Assembly (NCBI GenBank): GCA_026929865.2
Contig: CM049408.1
Span: forward strand, 18,286,501 to 18,350,500
Length of the DNA: 64,000 bases
Source of the DNA: Hyperoplus lanceolatus
Taxonomy: Eukaryota; Chordata; Actinopteri; Uranoscopiformes; Ammodytidae
Reading direction: 5' to 3'
Part shown: piece after piece, positions 48,633 to 64,000 of the stretch
Numbering within the stretch: position 1 is the stretch's first letter
Layout: each line of letters opens with the position of its first letter
Position numbers and translations under genes: made by a program
Notes under the pieces: generated by a model
Told to the model about the DNA's origin: nothing
The model's input: the letters and a program-made list of their open reading frames with translations, nothing else
The model's database searches: none

Positions 48633-48860
48633 ATGGAGGGTGGATATTTTGATTATTTAGTAAAACATTGTTTTACCAAACTGCCAATTGAGGAGCCATT
48701 ACAAATCAAATCTGATGGCAGGACAATGCGTGTGGAGAGAAAGAAAGTTTATCGCACTTTCAATGAGGAGAACTGTCCGCACCGAGTGGCTAGCTGGTAG
48801 CGGCAATCTTCAGCTAATGGCCTTTTTCTACAAGTAGTAAGTAAAATACACAACTTCTCC
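48633..48860 (+). pseudogene. Degenerate hAT/TTF-type transposase N terminus
   Basis: From ATG 48633 a frame runs MEGGYFDYLVKHCFTKLPIE and on to VYRTFNEENC before TAG at 48798. One base later in phase, the text continues EWLAGSGNLQLMAFFY. This pattern (charged start, then R-x-F, then a WL-x-GS segment and a cysteine-type zinc region) resembles the N terminus of hAT transposases with a TTF-type zinc finger. The zinc cysteines are lost and the frame is shifted, so it is a relic. The RPL39 retrocopy lies 36 bases upstream of its ATG. Confidence 0.4.
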
Positions 48861-50850
48861 CGGCGCAGGTTAACTGTTCCCTTAACTGTCCGTGTAACTA
48901 TGTGTGTTATGTTTTGTGTTATTTTATTGCTAATTGTGCCTTGATTGTCTGGATTAAGTTGCATTGGTATCCACTGAAGTTGTTCTGGGTTGTCTTAAGT
49001 AGTGCTGTATAAAGAACATTTGGCCTAGTTCTTAAACGAAAGGGATGCATAGTATGTGTGTATGTCAAGCACCTACAACTGATTGTGTGAGTCGTGTCTC
49101 ACGTGAACGTGAAACTTAAAATAGCCTAAAACGTCCCCTAATTATATTGTGAATGAATTCGAATCTGTATTGGGCATTAAGCGGCTAGTTGTGCATTCCG
49201 GTCGGGGTGGGGGGTGCATTTATAATACAATGTATAATTTAATAAAACGATTAGGAGATGTGTGAGTGAGTGAGTGAGGGAGAGAGAGAGTGAGCGAACG
49301 AGCGGTGTCAGACAGATTACAGGCGTGTGTAAATCCTGGTAAAGTGACCAGGTGCTATAATAGCTCTTGTAGTTACATTAAATACAAGCTGCGACGTAGC
49401 CTACGTGTTGTCTCACTTGGCTTCCTCAAAAAAAATACCCACGCCATGCTACTGGAATACACACTTACTTACATGTATGCACAGGGTAAACCACTTCTTA
49501 TTCAAATACATGAAACAGACAGAGTGTTGGTGTGTGATCAATCAGAAGCTCAAAACCTTTCTTCTCCTGCCATCATTAGTCCTGGCAGGAGTGGAGCAGT
49601 AATCCATTTCAGACCTTTTTTATGTGCAAATATTTTCCTCCTACAACTTGATTTGGACTCCACTGCTCTTGGAAAACGTTTTGCACATTTCTACATCAAA
49701 AGAGGGATGTATGAAGCGCTATTTTTCTTATTGCTATCAGCTTAAGTCATTTCCAACTTGGCTCAGTTACATTGAAAGATCCCGCCTTCAGAATAAGGCT
49801 CTTTTTTTTCTTACTACATCTTTAACGAGAAGGTCTTGTGTTTGTATAAGTTGTCCTTTTGTCTGAGGAGAGCATCAGCATAATCATCTTCACAGGTTTG
49901 AATTATATAAAATACTTAAGGTTTAATAAAACATCTAATATATTGCTCTATATGTTCATCCATCAAAAACAAAATCGTAACAGTTTCCCGATAAAATGTA
50001 GGGCTTTGTACCAAGATCAGAAGATACATCAGCTTATTGATAATACCCGGCCCGATCGACAGACATTCTGCTGTGTAAACTAAAATAACATGGCACATGA
50101 CTTGCTGGTTCCCTTGTAGTGTGTATCAGTGGAAGACAGTAACGACAGAAAGACTAGCATGTCAGTGATTCTTTGCCTTTTGTCTTTCTTTGGTGGATAA
50201 CTTCTACCATGTTTTTAGTGACACAGACCCACAGGAGAACAGAGCACACAACAAGGCAGAGGAACAATGTTTTTTATCATGGTGTATCTGTAACCGCAGG
50301 TTGAGTACTATCCTCATGTTAGGTGCATTTATACCAAACTAATTCCGTGACGAATGGTCACAGATTCACTTCATTCATAAAACTAGGATTATAAATGCGA
50401 GCAACTCGCCTATTAATCAGTCCCTTCACTTTCTGGTCTCTATAAGTTGAAACAAAACTAGGATAATGCATGCCTCAAACTCACAATTGATATAACAGTG
50501 ATACACTGTACACTTAAATCCTCAAATGTTTAAATCAAATTCTAATGACATATTTCAATCTCTCTATGAAATAAGAGATCGCTACCAATGAGTGCCCATG
50601 AATCAAAAGCAGTCCAACTGATTAAATCCATAAAGCCGACAGAAAATATGGATGTGGGCCATTGTGACATTTTGTTATATCATGTGTGCAGACGTGGGTT
50701 TTTAGCAAGAAACTGCTATGTTAAAATATCCATAAATTTAGATTATTGGAGATTCTCTCATTTAGGCAGGGAAAGGATTTAACATGTTGTTAAATCTGTA
50801 ACAAATGTTTTAAAAATGTCTTTAATGTTCCAATGCTTCAATTATGTTAT
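48861..50850. other. Non-coding DNA, nothing recognised
   Basis: Includes a short GTGAGTGAGTGA/GAGA run at 49261-49300. The 151-codon frame at 49290-49745 has no motif. Confidence 0.5.
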
Positions 50851-50854
50851 TTAA

Positions 50855-51388
50855 AGAGCACCTATCATGCTTTTTCAACTTTTATGACCTATAAACATTG
50901 TTAAAATGATTTATAGTCATGTTTAACCATATCAAAGTGTCAAATAATGACTTACATGCATTTAGACGTATTCCCTGCTGATCGTCTGGGGTGGCTGTGC
51001 AGAGCACTAAACACTAGGAATGCCGGTTGTGATTCACTTGTTAAAATTTCCGGGATTTATCTACGTAGATCAATCTGGATTTTCCATGTATGGTAATGCT
51101 GCAACGTGCTCAGGCACGCTCCGGCCATGCCTCCACCTGCCTGCTCAAATCTGCCCATGCGCCGCTGAAAGTGTTCCGGAAGGTAACCAATCACAACGGA
51201 GTGGGGTTTGAAGGAGGGGGGCGGAGAAGGACGAAGCCCAGTGTTGACAGATAATGCTGAAAGCCCCAGATGTGAGGAAGCATTTCCCGAAAATCTACAT
51301 CGTTTTTTGTGCTGTGATTCGTGTAAGTTGGCTCTATGGGAGTCATTAATGAGAAATTAAGACCAGAAAAGTAGTATAATAGGAGATC
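50855..51388 (+). mobile_element. TTAA-flanked TIR element (copy E2), uninterrupted
   Basis: 534 bp with ends AGAGCACCTATCATGCTTTT and the inverse of the right end AGATCTCCTATTATAC, between TTAA at 50851-50854 and 51389-51392. It shares long blocks with 39022-39440 (for example AAAATGATTTATAGTCATGT-type, then GTATTCCCTGCT and GGTCTGGGGTGGCT-like text). It shows the empty state of the sites occupied in copy E1. Confidence 0.88.
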
Positions 51389-51392
51389 TTTA

Positions 51393-57007
<5,615 letters not shown>

Positions 57008-57660
57008 TTAGGGTGTATTCACACAGGGAAAGTCCGCTAGTTCACTTGCTTTGGTCCAGACCAAATAGAGTTAAGATTTTTTTTTGTTTGGTGTGGTCCA
57101 CTTTTATATTGCCCCTTTTGTAAGTGAACCAGCATTACGAAGCAAAACCACACGTGATCTGAGGTCATTCATTCATTGGACAGACATTCTGGGGTGGAGA
57201 GAAGCAGGAAGCACGAAGTAAAAACTGCGAAATATATCATTGATATAATATGGGGTTAAGAATAATAAAAAGGCCTACATCTAGCCTATAAATAAAGAAG
57301 AAAAAAATCTAATTATTGTTGTTTCATATGGTTATGATATGAAGTCCTATGGCAATGCCACGTTATGTGGCTTGTAGTCTACGATGTGAAACATAATTTT
57401 TACTGTATCTTTGCTGCTGGACGTGAAGAAGAAGGCTCAAGCCGACACTCAGCTGATTAAGCTGTGTATCAGCTTGTGTCAGTTCGGCGCAGTTCAGCTC
57501 CAAACTGACACGGGGATAGTATTGTTGACGGTCCCGTACATGGGAAGCAAAATAAAAACACACGCTTCTTGCGCAGCGTGAACTTGTTGGCACTGTGTGG
57601 GATACGCTCCTCTCTCGTTCATCTGATCGCTGAACACATCAGCATGTTTACACGTCCTCT
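57008..57660. repeat. Possible TIR-type dispersed repeat
   Basis: AGGGTGTATTCACACAGGGA followed by TTTGGTCCAGACCAAA and TTTGGTGTGGTCCA. I recall GTGTATTCACACC phrases from fish DNA transposons. No second end was located. Confidence 0.35.
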
Positions 57661-58104
57661 CGATCAAATGTAATAGGCCTATAGTGTTCTGGGCTCACAG
57701 ACACACTTCACAAATTTGCCACATTTCAGGTCGTTTTGTTTCGTTGATTTCCAGATCAATAGAATTTGTATAACTATTTCTTAAAACTTCAAACATATGA
57801 TCTTATGTAACTAACTATTATGACATGGTGCAGCATGTTTCTTATATCACAATTAAAAATCAGACTCAATTTAAAGACAGAACATCAGAACAGATGTATG
57901 TAGGCTATGTACACCAATCGAAAATATCTTATCAGTACTGTTGCCGGATTTAAAGCTTATTAATTGAATCAGCTATTGAAACCAATCCATGTTAAATATG
58001 GTGTAATCCCTAGTGTCATTTTAACATTTCTATTTCGTTTTCTGCTCTATCCTCTGAGTCACAGGGTCCGTCTGTAGGGGAGGGGGGCACAGATAAAATC
58101 CTAC
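57661..58104. other. Non-coding DNA, nothing recognised
   Basis: No supported feature. Confidence 0.5.
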
Positions 58105-58855
58105 TTAACCCATAAGGACCCATGGTGACACCCATGTAACACACACTTTGAATGTCCTACACTCTTCCTTATACAGCTTTTTTGTTGACTTTTACTCATT
58201 AAGTCCCTAAGTGACATATACTCAACGTCCTGGTGTGGTGGTAATGTGACAGTCATGTGACTATGTCAGGAAGTGACTTCCCAAAAATTGCATTGTGACA
58301 TGTGCACACAAGTGAAGGACCCAGCTCATTTTAAAAATATTTTTTTTTGTTACTAAAGGTGAGTTTAAACCCATTTAACAATTATAATGTGTTAATAAGG
58401 TGTCCTTTATTACATTTAACTTAGTCTGACCATATTTCATGAACAAATTAATGTAGAACAAGTTAGGAAAATATCGCTGCGACGTATACGTCACATCGGG
58501 TTTTAGCCTTAAAATATTCTTGGAAATTCTGATGTGACATATTTGTCACAATAACAAGAATGGTAATAAGCCACTCAATTAGCTACGCTGTTTCAATTAT
58601 TTTTAATTAATGTATGTTCTTTTGTGCAATTCAAAGTATATTTGAACATATATAATAAAAAAATAATTATAAATTATTATGTTATTGATCAAATATATTA
58701 CAAAACTATTTTTGCATATCTGTAAATAAAACAAACAATTCACTGTCCTATGCTGGTCCCATTTGAATGTAGTAGGCTAATTGTTTTATTTTTTTCTTAT
58801 GTATGACTGAGAATAGGCTAAGCACTACACTGTTGAGAATGCACTTGAGATCATC

Positions 58856-59075
58856 ATGGGAGATGAAAGTGAATTTGAAGGCTGTGACGACGATAGCTCG
58901 GATGAAGACTCAGATTACACTCCCAACAAAAACAAATGGAGAGGGAGTGGTGTGGCGATTCAGACTCTAGTGAATTAAGTGATAGATGAAGTGCCACAAC
59001 CAAACACAACGGTTGAAGGAAAAAAACTATTTTCTTGGAGAAAAGCAGGCCTAGAGGGCAGGTCCCCTCAAGAAA
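58856..59075 (+). pseudogene. piggyBac-like transposase N-terminal relic
   Basis: From ATG 58856 the frame reads MGDESEFEGCDDDSSDEDSD and stops at 58979. One shifted frame further on gives DEVPQPNTTVEGKKLFSWRK. An acidic serine-rich start followed by this kind of W-containing segment fits piggyBac transposases, whose catalytic domain would follow but is absent. At least one frame shift and the LTR insertion disable it. Confidence 0.5.
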
Positions 59076-59079
59076 GTAT

Positions 59080-59837
59080 GTAGTGGGCTCAGGAACTGGA
59101 CAGTGTTTGTGTGGTTGCTTGAGCGCCTTCAGGAGCTGGTAGCTGGCATGCTGGTTGCTGGAGGCCGGGGACTGGAGCTTGCTGCTGGAGGCCGAGGTCG
59201 ACTCGGAAGCTGGAGAGCATTGTGGTAATGGAAGGCAATCCAAACTCGCTGGGGGCAGAGGCTTGAAGCTGGGGACCGGGGGCAGAGGCTTGAAGCTGGG
59301 GACCGGGGGCAGAGGCTTGAAGCTGGGGACCGGGGGCAGAGGCTTGAAGCTGGGGACCGGGGGCGCAGAGGCTTGAAGCTGGGGACCGGGGGCAGAGGCT
59401 TGAAGCTGGGGACCGGGGGAAGAGGCTTGAAGCTGGGGACCGGGGAGGCTGAAGCTGGGGACCGGGGGCAGAGGCTTGAAGCTGGGGACCGGGGGCAGAG
59501 GCTTGAAGCTGGGGACCGGGGGAAGAGGCTTGAAGCTGGGGACCGGGGGCAGAGGCTTGAAGCTGGGGACCGGGGGCAGAGGCTTGTAGCTGGGGACCGG
59601 GGGCAGGGCTTGTGCTGGCAGCTGGGAGACAAACTCAGGAGGGTATAAAAAGCTCTTTGCCCACTCTGGCAGGGACTCCCCAAGCCAAGGCTGTAGATCC
59701 ACAGCTTGGCGTGCCAGCGTCAAGGCTGCCTCTCGGTGGTCGAGTGTGGGGCCCTTCTCCCGGGCTTTCTTGAGGCAAGAAATGGTAAATGTTACCTCCT
59801 CAAGCTCGACCTCAAAAGATCTGTCTGCTGGGTCCAT
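59080..59837 (-). pseudogene. Gypsy/sushi-like Gag fragment with proline-rich repeats
   Basis: Minus-strand frame from ATG 59837 (MDPADRSFEVELEEVTFTIS). An MDPAD start just inside an LTR is typical of fish Ty3/gypsy Gags (recalled). After about 75 residues with LTLARQAVDLQPWLGESL the protein turns into copies of a 9-residue PPVPSFKPL repeat coded by the minisatellite. The phase changes twice within the array through short indels, giving PGPQLQASS-type copies. Downstream the frame runs into piggyBac DNA, so the end of the insert is near 59080-59110. No pol or 3' LTR is present. Confidence 0.55.
59243..59630. repeat. 27-bp GC-rich minisatellite
   Basis: About 14 head-to-tail copies of a unit containing GAGGCTTGAAGCTGGGGACC plus GGGGGCA. 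Some units are altered: one has GGGGGCGCA, one is shortened to GGGAGGCTGAAG. The G-rich strand could form G-quadruplexes. The array lies inside the gag fragment and keeps a proline-rich frame for most of its length. Confidence 0.93.
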
Positions 59838-59854
59838 ACTTGGTCTGAGTATTC

Positions 59855-60216
59855 TGTTACGGTGAGTGGCAGGCAAGGAGGACTCAGATGCAGACAGTTT
59901 CACTAGAAGACTATTTATTCCTTCCAAAAACTCCAAGAGGCGCAAAAAAAAAAGGCTAGGCACATGGACCACAGGGCCAGACTCACCAACAGGTACAATA
60001 CTCAGGCAGGGAACAAAGACACACAGGGAGTTATAAACACACACAAGACAGGGCAGACAACGAGGGACAGGTGCAACACATTAGGGGAGGGAGCAGCAAT
60101 CAAACAAGAGGGAAACTTGACAGGACATGGGGAGGAACAAGACAGACATACCAAAATAAAACAGGAAACACAGGGAACACCAAAACAAGACAAGACAAAG
60201 ACAGACCATGACAACA
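59855..60216 (-). repeat. 5' LTR of the gypsy/sushi-like fragment
   Basis: Plus-strand TGTTACGG at 59855 to GACAACA at 60216, 362 bp with TG...CA edges, placed 18 bases upstream of the gag ATG. The leader between LTR and ATG (GAATACTCAGACCAAGT) shows no standard tRNA primer site; related Tf1/sushi elements self-prime, which is possible here. No partner LTR was seen in the window. Confidence 0.65.
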
Positions 60217-60720
60217 GTATCCAATAAGGCAATGTTATGTGATTCTATTCAGTTTGCGCATTTTGTGACGTAAAACAAATCTTCAAAATAATTTTTTGTT
60301 AAACAGAACTGTTAAAGTCACAATATTGATATATGTTGTGGAAATGCAAATACAAATGCAAATGTGTGTTACTAAGCAGAAAAACTGTCATGTTGATTCA
60401 TTTTAAAATAAGGAATACATTTACCATAAACGCCCAATGTGACATATTTGTCACATCACAGATCTTTGACATTAAGGGGTAGTATTTGAAAAAAACTTCA
60501 GAAATGTGTTCTTTGTGGTCCACTTGGTCTGTGTTATATCCCCCATATTTTTCCTTTAAGGGGAAATGGGTCTGGGTTCTTATGGAGGACTTTATATATA
60601 CTCCAGCAAAGTCCACCATGCATAAATACTGATACACACATATACTGTATGTTCAGCAATAATAAATATGTAACATGACTGTCATTTATGACAATTAAAA
60701 CGCCGATTGTGACAGCAGGA

Positions 60721-63596
<2,876 letters not shown>

Positions 63597-63616
63597 TGGT
63601 CGGGATTGCGTTAACA

Positions 63617-64000
63617 TAGGGGTTTTCAAAGTGTGAGAGAGTGAGCCCCCCCTCAGAGAACAAATTTCAGCGGAGCCCCCCCCCAATTTATTTTCTAAAT
63701 CCCTGTGTTTTGAAAGACATTTTAATTATTTTACAAATTTAAACATATTTTTGAAACATTCTAAACATTTTTGTGCATTTTTAAGCAAAGTTTTTAATAC
63801 ATTTTAACATCTAAATCCAGTGTTTTAATCCTGCTTCCTTTAAGCATGGATAGTAGTGACTGAGTGTGCAGCGGAGTGAGAAAGATAGACAGACAGACTT
63901 GCCCAAATTATTTACTAGTTAAATGTCATTCACACATCCAGTGTTTTTTCGCTAGTGCCTCCAATGTCTTGCTGGAGGAAAATAGTAGCCAGTGGAGAAC
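63617..64000. mobile_element. Probable hAT-like sequence at the window edge
   Basis: Starts with GGGGTTTTCAAAGTGTGAGA and a CCCCCC-rich segment, a form of hAT ends I recall in fish. The last 70 bases (from about 63931: CACACATCCAGTGTTTTTTC, GCTAGTGCCTCCAATGTC, GAAAATAGTAGCCAG) match internal sequence of the hAT elements at 28431 (reverse) and 32340. It continues past the window. Confidence 0.6.

Larger units (their letters stand above)
58105..60720 (+). mobile_element. Decayed piggyBac-like element, split by an LTR-gag fragment
   Basis: The left end begins TTAACCCATAAGGACCCATG (58105), a TTAA-CCC start like piggyBac. Inside, the phrase GTGACATATTTGTCACA occurs at about 58531 and again, past the insert, near 60440, and an acidic frame starts at 58856. 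An LTR with gag (about 59080-60216) interrupts it. The right end was not found, so the right limit is approximate. Confidence 0.6.

Noticed and set aside
49290..49745. 151-codon plus-strand frame
   Set aside because: No domain, uneven composition, overlapping other chance frames in repeat-rich DNA.
58854..59075. Extension of the gag frame on the minus strand into 58854
   Set aside because: This part is antisense to the piggyBac relic. The proline-rich gag text ends before it.
59129..59683. Second proline-serine frame (PRSPASSLC repeats) on the same strand as gag
   Set aside because: It is the same 27-bp array read in another phase. The unique gag start (MDPAD) belongs to the other frame.

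Overview
The window looks like teleost fish nuclear DNA from an intergenic region or a very large intron. Evidence: long (CA)n arrays, tRNA-derived SINEs, fish-type LINE tails, Ty3/gypsy elements, and TIR transposons of the hAT, piggyBac and Tc1/mariner kinds, in AT-rich sequence with no recognisable multi-exon host gene. The only host-derived protein is an intronless ribosomal protein L39 copy (48241-48396), a retrocopy with poly(A) and a 17-bp target duplication.

Layout. 1 to about 9390 is one minus-strand Ty3/gypsy element running off the left edge. Its gag is split by a second, complete minus-strand gypsy element (654-7919) with two 346-bp LTRs that look identical, a TCTG duplication, a tRNA-Pro-type primer site and gag, protease and RT-RNaseH-integrase frames. 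9.5-15.3 kb holds a repeat related to one at 41 kb, a degenerate repeat, a SINE with intact pol III boxes and a CA array. 15361-17648 is a TA-flanked Tc1/mariner-type element with another member of its own family inserted in it. 17.7-23 kb is mostly unique non-coding DNA with SINE and LINE tails. 23082-24809 is a 5'-truncated LINE with one frameshift. 28431-29318 is a hAT element with a perfect 8-bp duplication, and a relative lies inverted near 32.3-33.1 kb. 31053-32174 is another TA-flanked TIR element. 33211-33561 is a fragment of an integrase-type transposase. 34818-34997 is a second SINE with a target duplication. 36565-37650 is a TIR element with a 9-bp duplication.

38781-43897 is the most striking part: five transposons inside each other. 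A Tc1/mariner-type element is split by a TTAA-flanked element; that one is split by a long fold-back element and by a second TA-flanked element; the latter is split by a 1.3-kb TIR element. Most joins are proved by target duplications or uninterrupted relatives in this window. 44-58 kb is mostly unique DNA with the RPL39 retrocopy, a solo TTAA element and a CA array. 58.1-60.7 kb is a decayed piggyBac-like element split by an LTR-gag fragment whose gag carries a 27-bp minisatellite. The right edge carries a CA array and probable hAT sequence.

The genes do not form a pathway. Each coding region serves, or once served, copying of its own element, and the value of the window is the readable order of insertions. 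I found no convincing new cellular system. All family assignments come from motifs read by eye; no database search was run.
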